Below are positions 42,850 to 51,554 of a stretch of DNA of 64,000 nt, one piece after another. Source of the DNA: Chryseobacterium sp. 3008163 (lineage in GTDB: Bacteria; Bacteroidota; Bacteroidia; Flavobacteriales; Weeksellaceae); NCBI RefSeq assembly GCF_003669035.1, contig NZ_CP033070.1:4216001-4280000 (forward strand), given 5' to 3'. Numbering within the stretch: position 1 is the stretch's first letter; the number at the start of each line of letters is the position of its first letter. The translations under genes and the position numbers were made by a program. Below the pieces are notes generated by a model. It was not told the origin of the DNA and did no database searches. It saw only the letters and a program-made list of their open reading frames with translations.

Positions 42850-42947
42850 AAAAATGGCAAGCTACCTAAATCACACCGCTCAACCAATTACCTTTGCTGC
42901 GTTCCCACCCTGGAGGGTTCTTAGGAGCTGGTTGTTTAGGACTTGCC
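42850..42947 (-). ncRNA. ffs: Signal recognition particle RNA (small, bacterial)
   Basis: Read on the minus strand it begins GGCAAGTCCTAAACAACCAG and ends with TTTAGGTAGCTTGCC followed by a T run, so the ends pair (GGCAAG/CTTGCC, TCCTAAA/TTTAGG, CAACCA/TGGTTG). The apical part CAGGGTGGGAACGCAGCA is the domain IV loop of bacterial small SRP RNAs, with GGAA tetraloop and an asymmetric AGCAG-like side. It has its own promoter at 42952 and terminator-like T tract, so it is a clean single-gene unit. Together with Ffh it targets membrane proteins. The short protein frame read across it on the plus strand is a shadow. Confidence 0.9.
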
Positions 42948-42951
42948 GTTG

Positions 42952-42959
42952 CAAAGATA
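42952..42959 (-). promoter_or_regulatory. Promoter -7 element of the SRP RNA
   Basis: On the minus strand this reads TATCTTTG, ending about 5 bases before the first base of the SRP RNA, the expected -7 position. Confidence 0.75.
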
Positions 42960-43080
42960 GGAATTAATTGTAAACTTAAAAATATTATTAAAGAAAAAAT
43001 CTTAGAAAACCCCTTTATCACAGCTAAACCGCTGAAATTTAGAGTAATATTTTTTAAGAAATTTTCTAAAAATTAGAATT

Positions 43081-43674
43081 ATGACGAAAAGTCCAGTAAT
43101 CTTAGGAATTTTGCTTTATGCTGCTACAATGTTGATCTTTTTTGTAGTTTATTTCCTCTTCTCAGGCGTTGAGTATTTTGATACTTCATTGAAAGTCAAT
43201 GCTTTCGTGTTACCCATTTTTTATGCACTCACAGCTTTTTGGTCTGTAAAATCTCGTTGGAATACCCACAGAATGGGTTTTAGAGAAGCTTTTAAAAGAG
43301 CTTTTGTTCCAATGTTTGTTGGTGGAATTTTATCAATTGTAAGCATTTTTTCATTCTTAAATTTCATTGATAGAGATGCAAAAGACCTTTTGAATTATCA
43401 GTATGTCCAAAGACAAAAATCAGAATTGGATAAAGAATATCTGTCTGCAAAAAAGATTTTGAAACATCAAAAAGACATCGATGAACTAGAGCAAAAATAC
43501 AAGGAAGGTCTTCAGAGATTTGACCCTAAAACAGTTAAGGGAAAAGATATGTTGACAGCAAGTCATTTTTCAGGATATTTTGCAGCAATTCTTATATTTT
43601 ACGTAGTTTTGTCAGTATTTTTCGGGGCATTTTTCAGAAAGAAAACAATGCCTGAAGAAATCATTGAAGAATAA
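43081..43674 (+). CDS. DUF4199 membrane protein
   Basis: The 197-residue protein has three N-terminal membrane helices, a soluble helical stretch (about residues 100-160, Lys/Glu-rich), and a final helix near residue 170-188. This matches the DUF4199 layout, with Arg-x-Gly-x-Arg-Glu-Ala-Phe-Lys-Arg in the second loop. It lies 17 bases before the glycosyltransferase, the usual flavobacterial pairing. Function unknown. Confidence 0.8.
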   Translation: MTKSPVILGILLYAATMLIFFVVYFLFSGVEYFDTSLKVNAFVLPIFYALTAFWSVKSRWNTHRMGFREAFKRAFVPMFVGGILSIVSIFSFLNFIDRDAKDLLNYQYVQRQKSELDKEYLSAKKILKHQKDIDELEQKYKEGLQRFDPKTVKGKDMLTASHFSGYFAAILIFYVVLSVFFGAFFRKKTMPEEIIEE

Positions 43675-43691
43675 TTTTTTATTGAAATTAA

Positions 43692-44642
43692 ATGAATTTA
43701 TCTATAGTTATTCCGTTGCTTAACGAAGAAGAATCTCTCGAAGAGCTTTTTACAAGAATCGATAATGTTTGCAAAACCAGCAACTTATCATATGAAGTTT
43801 GGTTCATCGACGACGGAAGCACAGATTTATCGTGGAGCATTATTGAGAATTTAAAAGTGCAGCATCCACAGATCCACGGAATAAAATTTTCCAAAAATTA
43901 CGGGAAATCTCAGGCTTTACACGCTGCTTTTGAAAGAACAAACGGTGATGTGATCATTACAATGGATGCCGATTTGCAAGATTTTCCCGAAGAAATTCCT
44001 GAGCTCTACAGAATGGTGATTGAAGATAATTACGACATCGTTTCCGGCTGGAAAAAGAAACGTTTTGATAATGTAATGACCAAAAATGTACCTTCAAAAT
44101 TATTCAATGCAGCTGCTAGAAAAGTTTCCGGAGTGTATTTGCATGATTTCAATTGTGGTCTCAAAGCATATAAAAAACAGGTCGTAAAATCAATCGATGT
44201 GTACGGAGATATGCACCGATATATTCCGGTTTTAGCTGCCAATGCTGGTTTTAGAAGAATTACGGAAAAAGAAGTTCCGCACCAGGCAAGACCTTACGGA
44301 ACATCAAAATTTGGAACTGAAAGATTCGTTCGTGGATTTTTAGATTTGGTAACGCTTTGGTTTGTAAGTCGTTTTGGTGGAAGACCTATGCATTTCTTTG
44401 GCGCAGTAGGAACTTTGATGTTCATCGTAGGTTTTCTCTCAGCATTTTGGTTGGGCGTTTCAAAACTGATTGATGTTGCAAGAGGAATTTACGGACATTT
44501 AATTACCAATAATCCTTGGTTTTTTATTGCATTAACGATGATGTTGATGGGAACCTTGCTTTTTATTGCAGGATTTTTGGGCGAAATGATTATCAGAACG
44601 AATAGAGAGCACAAGAATTATAATATTGACGAAGTGATATAA
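43692..44642 (+). CDS. Glycosyltransferase family 2 (DPM1/GtrB-like)
   Basis: The 316-residue protein has a GT-A domain: Asn-Glu-Glu-Glu-Ser-Leu at the nucleotide-sugar site, Asp-Asp-Gly-Ser-Thr-Asp near 38-43, and Asp-Ala-Asp-Leu-Gln-Asp near 95-100. Two C-terminal membrane helices follow. Such proteins load a sugar onto polyprenyl phosphate at the inner membrane for envelope glycans. It is in one operon with DUF4199 and the two genes after it. Confidence 0.93.
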   Translation: MNLSIVIPLLNEEESLEELFTRIDNVCKTSNLSYEVWFIDDGSTDLSWSIIENLKVQHPQIHGIKFSKNYGKSQALHAAFERTNGDVIITMDADLQDFPEEIPELYRMVIEDNYDIVSGWKKKRFDNVMTKNVPSKLFNAAARKVSGVYLHDFNCGLKAYKKQVVKSIDVYGDMHRYIPVLAANAGFRRITEKEVPHQARPYGTSKFGTERFVRGFLDLVTLWFVSRFGGRPMHFFGAVGTLMFIVGFLSAFWLGVSKLIDVARGIYGHLITNNPWFFIALTMMLMGTLLFIAGFLGEMIIRTNREHKNYNIDEVI

Positions 44643-44643
44643 A

Positions 44644-45030
44644 ATGGAAAACAATCTCCCAAAAATATATTCCAAAAATTCAATTTTAGGATTTTCAATT
44701 TTTATGTCTGTCATTTTCGGAGGAGTGTTGCTTTTTTTTAATTTAATTACTATTGAAAAGAAAAAAGAGGCATATTTTGTGTTAGCTATATCAATGCTAT
44801 TAGCTATCTTGAGCATAATAATTATAAATGTTTTAGAAAGTCCTAGTGGGTCTTTAGCTTATATTTTTGGACTATTTGGTGGCGGAATTCTATCTTTCTA
44901 TTTTGTACCAAAATACTTTCCAAATGAAGATCAATATCCTAAAAAGACTCTTTGGAAACCGCTAATTATAGCCTTAATAATTATGGTAATCCTAGTTTAT
45001 ACACTATTAAATGTAATGATACATGCTTAA
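44644..45030 (+). CDS. Four-helix membrane protein, hypothetical
   Basis: The 128-residue product starts 2 bases after the glycosyltransferase stop and overlaps the next gene by 8 bases, so it is translated as part of the operon. Four hydrophobic helices are evident. I recognise no family. Confidence 0.65.
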   Translation: MENNLPKIYSKNSILGFSIFMSVIFGGVLLFFNLITIEKKKEAYFVLAISMLLAILSIIIINVLESPSGSLAYIFGLFGGGILSFYFVPKYFPNEDQYPKKTLWKPLIIALIIMVILVYTLLNVMIHA

Positions 45031-45724
45031 AAGAAGTTTTCAATTTATAATTGTTCTTATAATGGTTTCTTGCGGAAAAATTTCCCCGAAAGGAAATCTT
45101 GAGAAAAAGGATATTGATGTCGAAGAATTTGTCAATTTAGATTTAGACGGAAAATTCCGTGTGTTTTATGCACGTGGTCCGAAAAATTTTGTTGAAATAG
45201 AAACATATCCGAATATTGCTGATAATCTGGATATTGACGTTGATGACAAAACACTTTCTATCAAAGAAAGCAGAGGTACAAAAGGGGTAGATTTTTACAA
45301 TGTCACCATTTATTCCAAATACAATCTGGAAAAAGTTTCTCTTTCGGATTCTGTTGAAATGAATATTTCGAGCGAAATTAAAACCGATAATTTTAGACTC
45401 AATTTAAAAAATAATGCTACTTTTATGGGTTCAGTGAACACAAGAAGAGCAGAAGTTGAAATGCTGAACAGAAGCCGTGCAAATTTTTTGGGTGAAACTA
45501 AAGATGCAGTGATAAAGATCTCCGATACGGCAAGTTTGATTGCTCCATACTGGAAAATTGTTAATTTAAACATAGATTCCAAAAACGGAAATTATGCAGA
45601 AGTTAACGTGAAAGATTCATTAAAAGGAAACATTCAGAATACAGCTAAATTTTTGTATTATAATGATCCGATCAGAGCTTTTAAGGTGGAAAAAACAACG
45701 AGAGTTGAAAATAAAAAATTGTAG
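45023..45724 (+). CDS. Head GIN domain (DUF2807) lipoprotein
   Basis: The 233-residue protein has a lipoprotein signal (Ile-Met-Val-Ser-Cys near residue 17) and a strand-rich repeating body with Val-Lys-Asp-Ser and Asn-Ala-Thr motifs, the DUF2807 or head-GIN fold. It overlaps the preceding membrane-protein gene by 8 bases, so translation is coupled. Surface or periplasmic role unknown. Confidence 0.85.
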   Translation: MLKRSFQFIIVLIMVSCGKISPKGNLEKKDIDVEEFVNLDLDGKFRVFYARGPKNFVEIETYPNIADNLDIDVDDKTLSIKESRGTKGVDFYNVTIYSKYNLEKVSLSDSVEMNISSEIKTDNFRLNLKNNATFMGSVNTRRAEVEMLNRSRANFLGETKDAVIKISDTASLIAPYWKIVNLNIDSKNGNYAEVNVKDSLKGNIQNTAKFLYYNDPIRAFKVEKTTRVENKKL

Positions 45725-45801
45725 TAATTATTTTTGTTGAATTGAAAATCTATGGCAATAATTGAAGAATAAAATCAAACTATAAAGAACGAAATACAAA
45801 T

Positions 45802-47484
45802 ATGACAACATTAGAAAAAGCACAACTTTGGTTAAGTGATACATTTGATAAAGAAACAAAAGATGCTGTTCAAACTTTAATCGACAGCAATTCTCCAGAC
45901 TTGGAAGATTCTTTTTACAGAGAATTAGAGTTCGGAACGGGAGGAATGCGTGGAATTATGGGTGTTGGAACCAACCGTTTAAATAAGTATACGTTAGGTC
46001 AAGCAACACAGGGACTTGCGAATTATATGTTACAGCAATTTCCAGGTGAGGAAATCAAGGTTGCCATTGCTTATGACGTGCGTCACAACTCAAAAGAATT
46101 TGGAAAATTAGTTGCTGATGTTTTAACGGCAAACGGAATTAAAGTTCTTCTTTTTAAAGATCACAGACCGACTCCTGAATTATCTTTCACCGTTCGTGAT
46201 AAAAAATGTAATGGAGGAATTGTATTGACAGCTTCTCACAATCCGCCAGAATACAACGGGTATAAAGTATATTGGAATGACGGAGCGCAAATTGTTCCGC
46301 CACATGACGAAGCGATTATCAATGAAGTATATTCTGTAAAATTTGAAGAAATTAAATTTGATGGAAATGATGATCTGATCGAATGGATCGGAGAGGAGCA
46401 GGATGATGTTTACATCGATGCCTGTATCGAAAACTCTACTTACCAAGATGTTGGAAAAGGAAATTTGAATATTGTTTTCACGTCAATTCACGGAACAACT
46501 TATACTACAGTTCCGAAAGCTTTGGAAAAAGCAGGTTTCAAAAAGGTTGATTTGGTTAAAGAACAAATGATTCCAAGCGGAAATTTCCCAACGGTAGATT
46601 CTCCGAATCCGGAAGAACCGGCAGCTTTGGAAATGGCAATGGATTTAGCTAAAATCACCAACGCAGACATCGTCATCGGTACTGATCCTGATGGAGACAG
46701 ATTGGGAATTGCCGTGAGAAATCTGGAAGGTGAAATTCAGTTACTGAATGGAAATCAATGTAATACAATTTTAACGTATTATATTTTAGACCAATTAAAA
46801 AAGCAAAATAAAATTACTGGGAAAGAATTTATCGGTTCTACAATTGTTACTTCAGATATTTTCTTTGATATTGCCAAAAAATTTGGTGTTGATTGCAAAG
46901 TTGGACTGACAGGTTTCAAATGGATCGGAAAAATGATCCGTGATTTTGAAGGTCAGGAAAAATTTATTTGTGGTGGTGAAGAAAGTTTCGGTTTCATGAC
47001 CGGAGATTTCGTTCGTGATAAAGATTCTTGTGGAAGTATTGTTCTAGCCTGCGAAATTGCAGCTTGGTGCAAAGCCAACGGAAGAACGATGTACGAATAC
47101 CTGATCGAGATTTACCAAGAAACCGGAATGTATTATGAAGGTTTGATTAATATCGTTAAAAAAGGTAGAGACGGAGCGGAGGAAATTCAGAATATGATGA
47201 AAAATTTCCGTGAAAATCCTCCAAAATCATTGGCTGGTTCGCCTGTAGAAGAAGTGAAAGATTTTAAAGAGCAAACGAATTTTGTAGTTTCTGGAAACAA
47301 GAAACATGTAATGGATGATATTCCAAAATCAAACGTGTTAATTTATTACACACAAGATGGAACAAAAGTTTGTGTAAGACCTTCAGGAACAGAGCCGAAA
47401 ATCAAATTTTATGTTTCTGTAAAACAAAATTTAAACTCAAAAGAAGATTTTAAAGCAACATTAAAATCTTTAGAACAAAAATAG
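45802..47484 (+). CDS. Phospho-sugar mutase (phosphoglucomutase/phosphomannomutase type)
   Basis: The 560-residue enzyme moves phosphate between C1 and C6 of hexoses. The phosphoserine loop is Thr-Ala-Ser-His-Asn-Pro-Pro; metal loop Asp-Pro-Asp-Gly-Asp-Arg; sugar loop Gly-Gly-Glu-Glu-Ser-Phe-Gly; phosphate loop Arg-Pro-Ser-Gly-Thr-Glu-Pro-Lys. Length and the Gly-Gly-Met-Arg-Gly N-terminus fit the PgcA-type mutase. The sugar specificity cannot be told. Ends at a gap with a repeat. Confidence 0.93.
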   Translation: MTTLEKAQLWLSDTFDKETKDAVQTLIDSNSPDLEDSFYRELEFGTGGMRGIMGVGTNRLNKYTLGQATQGLANYMLQQFPGEEIKVAIAYDVRHNSKEFGKLVADVLTANGIKVLLFKDHRPTPELSFTVRDKKCNGGIVLTASHNPPEYNGYKVYWNDGAQIVPPHDEAIINEVYSVKFEEIKFDGNDDLIEWIGEEQDDVYIDACIENSTYQDVGKGNLNIVFTSIHGTTYTTVPKALEKAGFKKVDLVKEQMIPSGNFPTVDSPNPEEPAALEMAMDLAKITNADIVIGTDPDGDRLGIAVRNLEGEIQLLNGNQCNTILTYYILDQLKKQNKITGKEFIGSTIVTSDIFFDIAKKFGVDCKVGLTGFKWIGKMIRDFEGQEKFICGGEESFGFMTGDFVRDKDSCGSIVLACEIAAWCKANGRTMYEYLIEIYQETGMYYEGLINIVKKGRDGAEEIQNMMKNFRENPPKSLAGSPVEEVKDFKEQTNFVVSGNKKHVMDDIPKSNVLIYYTQDGTKVCVRPSGTEPKIKFYVSVKQNLNSKEDFKATLKSLEQK

Positions 47485-47581
47485 AAGAAGTAAGAAAAGA
47501 TATTCAGTTAAATTAAATATGGTAGCAGGAATTAGATTTTAGTTAATAGTTTTACTAGTTGTAATAATCTTTATCATAATT

Positions 47582-47695
47582 GAAAACTTTGTTTTCTTTG
47601 CTGAGTGAAATCGAAGATTCGACGCAGTCAAACGCCTTTGAGAACTTAAAAACAGTTAGCTGTTAAAAAAGCTTTGCAAACTTTGCGTTAAAATC
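47582..47695 (+). repeat. Dispersed intergenic repeat, family A, copy 3
   Basis: Same blocks as at 7883 and 17534 but with about 20 extra bases after GCTGAGT. Lies between the mutase and the aminotransferase genes. Confidence 0.7.
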
Positions 47696-47769
47696 AAGCA
47701 TAATGATCAATAATTAGTAGCTAAACCTAATCCCTGCAACCTGAAATATAATACCTAAAAAGTAAAAAA

Positions 47770-49023
47770 GTGAAAGTTTCAAAATTAGCGGCGAACCTGA
47801 TCGGTTCTGAAATTGTAAAAATTGGTAATGAAGTAAATGATTTAAAGGCAAAAGGAGCAGAAATAGCCAACCTTACCATTGGCGACCTGAATTCTAACCT
47901 GTATCCGATTCCGGCAGAGTTGAAAGAAGAAATTCAGAAAGCGTATCAGAATAATTTAACAAATTATCCGCCTGCAAACGGACTTTTATCTTTAAGAAAG
48001 GAAGTTTCTAATGATCTTAAAAGAAGATGGAACCTTGATTATGATGCGAATGATATTTTAATTACAGCAGGTTCAAGACCCTTGATTTACGCTGTTTATA
48101 AAGTAATTGTTGACGAAGGTGATAAAGTGATTTATCCTACACCATCTTGGAACAACAACCATTACACATATCTTACTTCAGCAGAAGCTATCGAGGTAAA
48201 AACAACTCCCGAAAATAACTTTTTACCGACTGCAGAAGAGCTTAAACCACATTTAAGTGGAGCTTCCTTGTTGGCACTTTGTTCTCCGTTGAATCCTACA
48301 GGAACGATGTTTACGGAAGAACAACTTTCAGAAATCTGTCAGCTTGTTTTAGAAGAAAACAAGAGAAGAGGAGCAGACGAAAAGCCGTTATACGTAATGT
48401 ATGACCAAATTTATTCTAATCTTACTTTTGGCGCAAAACACGTTGATCCCGTTTCACTTTTCCCTGAAATGAGAGAATTTACAATTTATATTGACGGTAT
48501 TTCAAAATGTCTTGCAGCGACTGGAGTTCGTGTAGGATGGGGATTTGGTCCTTCTCATGTAATTGACAAGATGAAAGCTTTATTGACTCACGTGGGAGCT
48601 TGGGCACCAAAACCGGAGCAGGAAGCAACGGCAAAATATTTCCAGAATGCTGATAATGTAAACACATTTATCAATGATTTTAAAGGAAAATTAGAAGCAA
48701 GTTTAAAAGTTCTTCACAACGGAATTCAGGATTTAAAAGCTAAAGGTTTGGCAGTAGAAAGCATCGAACCGATGGGAGCACTGTATCTGACCATCAAATT
48801 GGATTACATCGGAAAAACAAAACCTGACGGAACGGTAATTGAGAATTCTTCAGACTTAGTTTTCTATTTAATCAATGATGCAGGAGTTGCTTTAGTTCCT
48901 TTCTCAGCATTTGGGGAAGCTCAATCTGAGCCTTGGTTCAGAGCTTCTGTTGGAGGCTTAGATATCAATGAAATTGAAGTAATGATGCCGAAATTGGAGA
49001 ATGCTTTAAATAATTTGAAATAA
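47770..49023 (+). CDS. PLP-dependent class I/II aminotransferase
   Basis: The start is the GTG at 47770. The 417-residue protein has Ala-Asn-Leu-Thr-Ile-Gly-Asp-Leu-Asn near the start, Asn-Pro-Thr-Gly-Thr, Tyr-Asp-Gln-Ile-Tyr and the PLP lysine in Gly-Ile-Ser-Lys-Cys-Leu-Ala, with Arg-Val-Gly-Trp. An aspartate- or aromatic-type aminotransferase is likely; the substrate is not evident. A hairpin terminator follows. Confidence 0.93.
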   Translation: MKVSKLAANLIGSEIVKIGNEVNDLKAKGAEIANLTIGDLNSNLYPIPAELKEEIQKAYQNNLTNYPPANGLLSLRKEVSNDLKRRWNLDYDANDILITAGSRPLIYAVYKVIVDEGDKVIYPTPSWNNNHYTYLTSAEAIEVKTTPENNFLPTAEELKPHLSGASLLALCSPLNPTGTMFTEEQLSEICQLVLEENKRRGADEKPLYVMYDQIYSNLTFGAKHVDPVSLFPEMREFTIYIDGISKCLAATGVRVGWGFGPSHVIDKMKALLTHVGAWAPKPEQEATAKYFQNADNVNTFINDFKGKLEASLKVLHNGIQDLKAKGLAVESIEPMGALYLTIKLDYIGKTKPDGTVIENSSDLVFYLINDAGVALVPFSAFGEAQSEPWFRASVGGLDINEIEVMMPKLENALNNLK

Positions 49024-49067
49024 GTTTTTAATTTATTGTAGAATTTGAACTTTAAGAAAAATCACAT

Positions 49068-49100
49068 AAATTGCCGAAGGTTTGTACTTCGGCAATTTTT
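49068..49100 (+). terminator. Rho-independent terminator
   Basis: AAATTGCCGAAG (49068-49079) pairs with CTTCGGCAATTT (49087-49098), then T residues. Confidence 0.88.
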
Positions 49101-49132
49101 ATTTCTATTCACTATTTTGAATAGAATTGTTT

Positions 49133-49215
49133 GGGCAGCTATTTCCGCCTTCCACTCCCGCTTTTTTGCCTTCACGATGTTTCGGCAAAAAGAGCTCCGC
49201 TCAAGTCGGGCTGCG
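49133..49215 (+). repeat. Dispersed hairpin repeat, family B, copy 2
   Basis: GGGCAGCT-ATTTCCGCC at one end and AAGTCGGGCTGCG at the other, with TTTTTGCC/GGCAAAAA in the centre, match the layout of the element at 17299. It lies just before kdsB; reading the gene from 49131 would run straight through it. Confidence 0.7.
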
Positions 49216-49268
49216 TGAGATTCGACGTTGAACAACCAAAATTAATTAGAAAAAAAGAAATTAATAAA

Positions 49269-49991
49269 ATGAAAATTATCGCTGTTATTCCTGCGCGCTA
49301 TGAAGCCAGCCGTTTTCCCGGAAAACTGATGCAGATTTTGGGTGAAAAAACAGTTATTACAACGACCTACCAAAATGTTGTAGAAACCGGACTTTTTGAT
49401 GAAGTTTTCGTCGCAACAGATTCTGAATTGATCTTTAATGAAATTCAAAATCACGGCGGAAAAGCAGTAATGACCGGGCAACACGAAACGGGAAGCGACC
49501 GAATTGCAGAAGCTGTGCAGAACATTGATTGTGATATTGTGATCAATGTTCAGGGAGACGAACCGTTTTTAAAATTAGAACCTTTAAAACAACTGATTCA
49601 GGTTTTTAAAGAAGATGACAATCAGGAAATTTCTTTAGCATCCCTCAAAATAAAACTTCACGAAAAAGAAGAAATTGAAAACCCGAATAATGTAAAAGTG
49701 ATAACTGATAATAATGGTTTTGCCTTGTATTTCAGCCGTTCTGTGATTCCTTTTCACCGTGAAATTTCTTATGATGTTGATTATTTTAAACACATCGGAG
49801 TTTATGCTTTCAGAAAACATGCTTTGCTTCAATTTTCAAAATTAGAAATGAAACCTTTGGAAATTTCAGAAAAAATAGAATGCATCCGTTACCTTGAATA
49901 TGGCATGAAAATCAAGCTGATAGAAACCAATTTCGTCGGAGTAGGGATTGATACGCCTGAGGATTTGGAGAAGGCGAAGAAGTTGTTGTAA
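49269..49991 (+). CDS. kdsB: 3-Deoxy-manno-octulosonate cytidylyltransferase
   Basis: The 240-residue protein begins at the ATG at 49269 ([11 protein letters not shown]). It activates KDO as CMP-KDO for lipopolysaccharide. Marks are [17 protein letters not shown] and Asn-Val-Gln-Gly-Asp-Glu-Pro-Phe. The frame is open back to 49131, but that stretch is a repeat element and gives no family-like N-terminus. Confidence 0.95.
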   Translation: MKIIAVIPARYEASRFPGKLMQILGEKTVITTTYQNVVETGLFDEVFVATDSELIFNEIQNHGGKAVMTGQHETGSDRIAEAVQNIDCDIVINVQGDEPFLKLEPLKQLIQVFKEDDNQEISLASLKIKLHEKEEIENPNNVKVITDNNGFALYFSRSVIPFHREISYDVDYFKHIGVYAFRKHALLQFSKLEMKPLEISEKIECIRYLEYGMKIKLIETNFVGVGIDTPEDLEKAKKLL

Positions 49992-50142
49992 AGAGCTAAA
50001 TAAAAAGTAAAAAGAGCCAAGTGAAAAGTTTAAAGCCTAAGAAAAAGGTAAAATAAAGTTAACAAGTAATAATACATTACAAAATTGGGATATTTTGTTA
50101 CACTGTTAGACCACCACATTGCTACATTAGATAAGAAAGACC

Positions 50143-50150
50143 TATATTTG
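50143..50150 (+). promoter_or_regulatory. Bacteroidota -7 promoter element
   Basis: TATATTTG lies 19 bases before the ATG at 50170. Confidence 0.6.
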
Positions 50151-50169
50151 AATTGATAAAATTGATTGA

Positions 50170-50832
50170 ATGAAGAAATTACTTTTAGTATTCGTCCTTA
50201 TATTTTCGCAACTATCTTTCGCTCAGACGGCTAAAGAAATCATTGATAAAAATATTGAATTATCCGGAGGACTAACGAGTTGGAAGCTTTTAAATTCAGT
50301 ATTACTTCAGGGAAAAGTAATCTTGGGAATTAAAGATGAATATCCTATTAAAATATATCAGCAAAGACCTAATTTAACCAAAACGGTTCTTACAATCAAC
50401 GGAAAAGATACCGCAATTGAAGGATACGACGGAACTAAAGGGTATGCAATGAATTACGCAGCCAATAAACTTCAGGTCTATCCGGAATATGTTTCAGAAA
50501 GTTTTGATAATGATTTTATCGATTGGGAAAACAAAGGTTTTGAAGCTAAATATCTAGGTAAAGAAAAAGTAGGAGATATCTATTGTCACAAAGTAGAACT
50601 GACTAAAAATGTTAATAAAAATCTGTATTATTTTGATACTAAATCTTTTATGCTTTTAAAAGAGATAAAAAAAGAAGAAACATTAAATTATTCAGATTAT
50701 AAAAAAGTTGGTAACTTGGTTATGCCATTCAGAATAGAATCTGCAAGCACAAAAAAAGACGGAGACTACGTTATGCTACTGAACAAAGTGGAAATAAATA
50801 AAGTATTTCCTGCCAATATTTTTAAATTTTAA
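50170..50832 (+). CDS. Exported LolA-like outer-membrane lipoprotein-sorting protein
   Basis: The 220-residue product has a signal peptide ending near Leu-Ser-Phe-Ala-Gln (residue 19). The mature body begins Ala-Lys-Glu-Ile-Ile-Asp-Lys-Asn, as in LolA-type proteins, and is an open beta barrel-like strand pattern with Ile-Glu-Gly-Tyr-Asp-Gly-Thr-Lys-Gly and Val-Met-Pro-Phe-Arg-Ile. Periplasmic. Whether it carries lipoproteins as LolA does is not known for this subfamily. It is followed by glutathione peroxidase and probably shares its transcript. Confidence 0.75.
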   Translation: MKKLLLVFVLIFSQLSFAQTAKEIIDKNIELSGGLTSWKLLNSVLLQGKVILGIKDEYPIKIYQQRPNLTKTVLTINGKDTAIEGYDGTKGYAMNYAANKLQVYPEYVSESFDNDFIDWENKGFEAKYLGKEKVGDIYCHKVELTKNVNKNLYYFDTKSFMLLKEIKKEETLNYSDYKKVGNLVMPFRIESASTKKDGDYVMLLNKVEINKVFPANIFKF

Positions 50833-50874
50833 TACTTGAATTAACATCGCAGCAAAGCTGTAAAATAAATAAAA

Positions 50875-50972
50875 ATGAAAAAAATCTTTTAATATTACTT
50901 TCTTTCGTAGCATTTTTTAACAGCTGCGCTCAGAAAAAGACCGACGTTTCTAAAGCTAAAAGTAAAGAACTT
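50875..50972 (+). other. Frameshifted signal-peptide segment of glutathione peroxidase
   Basis: The ATG at 50875 reads Met-Lys-Lys-Ile-Phe then stops. With one more A in the A7 run (50878-50884) it would read Met-Lys-Lys-Asn-Leu-Leu-Ile-Leu-Leu-Ser-Phe-Val-Ala-Phe-Phe-Asn-Ser-Cys, a lipoprotein signal, in frame with the peroxidase ORF. Confidence 0.65.
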
Positions 50973-51452
50973 ATGGGAAAAACAATATACGATTACAAAG
51001 TAGAAGCTCTTGAAGAAGGGAAAGAAATCAATTTCGCTGACTTCAAAGGAAAGAAAATTCTTATTGTAAACACAGCATCAGAGTGTGGTTTCACGCCACA
51101 ATATGCTGATCTTGAAAAATTATCAAATGAATATAAAGATAAATTGGTTGTAATAGGTTTTCCTGCAAACAATTTTGGTGGACAAGAACCTGGTTCAAAC
51201 GTTGAGATCGGAGCTTTTTGTCAAAAAAATTATGGCGTAACATTTCCGTTGGCTGCAAAAGTTTCCGTAAAAGGCGACGATACCGCACCAATCTTTAAAT
51301 ATCTGACCGAAAAAGAACTAAACGGAGTGAAAAATACAAGCATTCTTTGGAATTTTACTAAATTTTTGGTTGATGAAAATGGTAAGTTGATAGATTCATT
51401 TATCAGTACTACAAAACCCACGGACAAAGCGATTACAAAGCATTTGCAGTAG
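50973..51452 (+). CDS. Glutathione peroxidase family protein
   Basis: The readable frame begins at the ATG at 50973 (159 residues). The catalytic motif is Asn-Thr-Ala-Ser-Glu-Cys-Gly-Phe-Thr, a Cys rather than Sec enzyme, with Phe-Pro-Ala-Asn-Asn-Phe-Gly-Gly-Gln-Glu-Pro and Trp-Asn-Phe-Thr-Lys-Phe as further family marks. It reduces peroxides with a thiol donor, probably thioredoxin. The natural start is probably at 50875, with a lipoprotein signal lost to a one-base indel, which would place the enzyme at the periplasmic face of a membrane rather than in the cytosol. Confidence 0.9.
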   Translation: MGKTIYDYKVEALEEGKEINFADFKGKKILIVNTASECGFTPQYADLEKLSNEYKDKLVVIGFPANNFGGQEPGSNVEIGAFCQKNYGVTFPLAAKVSVKGDDTAPIFKYLTEKELNGVKNTSILWNFTKFLVDENGKLIDSFISTTKPTDKAITKHLQ

Positions 51453-51470
51453 AAGATACTTATAAACAAT

Positions 51471-51502
51471 AACTCCGCTTAGAATTATTTCTAAGCGGAG
51501 TT
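51471..51502. terminator. Bidirectional terminator
   Basis: AACTCCGCTTAGAA (51471-51484) pairs perfectly with TTCTAAGCGGAGTT (51489-51502) between convergent genes. Confidence 0.88.
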
Positions 51503-51554
51503 TATTTTGTATTCTAATGGATATTTATCTCTGAAAATTGACCATCCGCAAATA

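Noticed and set aside
42894..43076. Small protein frame over the SRP RNA region
   Set aside because: It lies across the RNA hairpin on the other strand, has no family-like sequence and no promoter.
49131..49268. N-terminal extension of kdsB
   Set aside because: The bases are the family B repeat; the normal KdsB start is at 49269.
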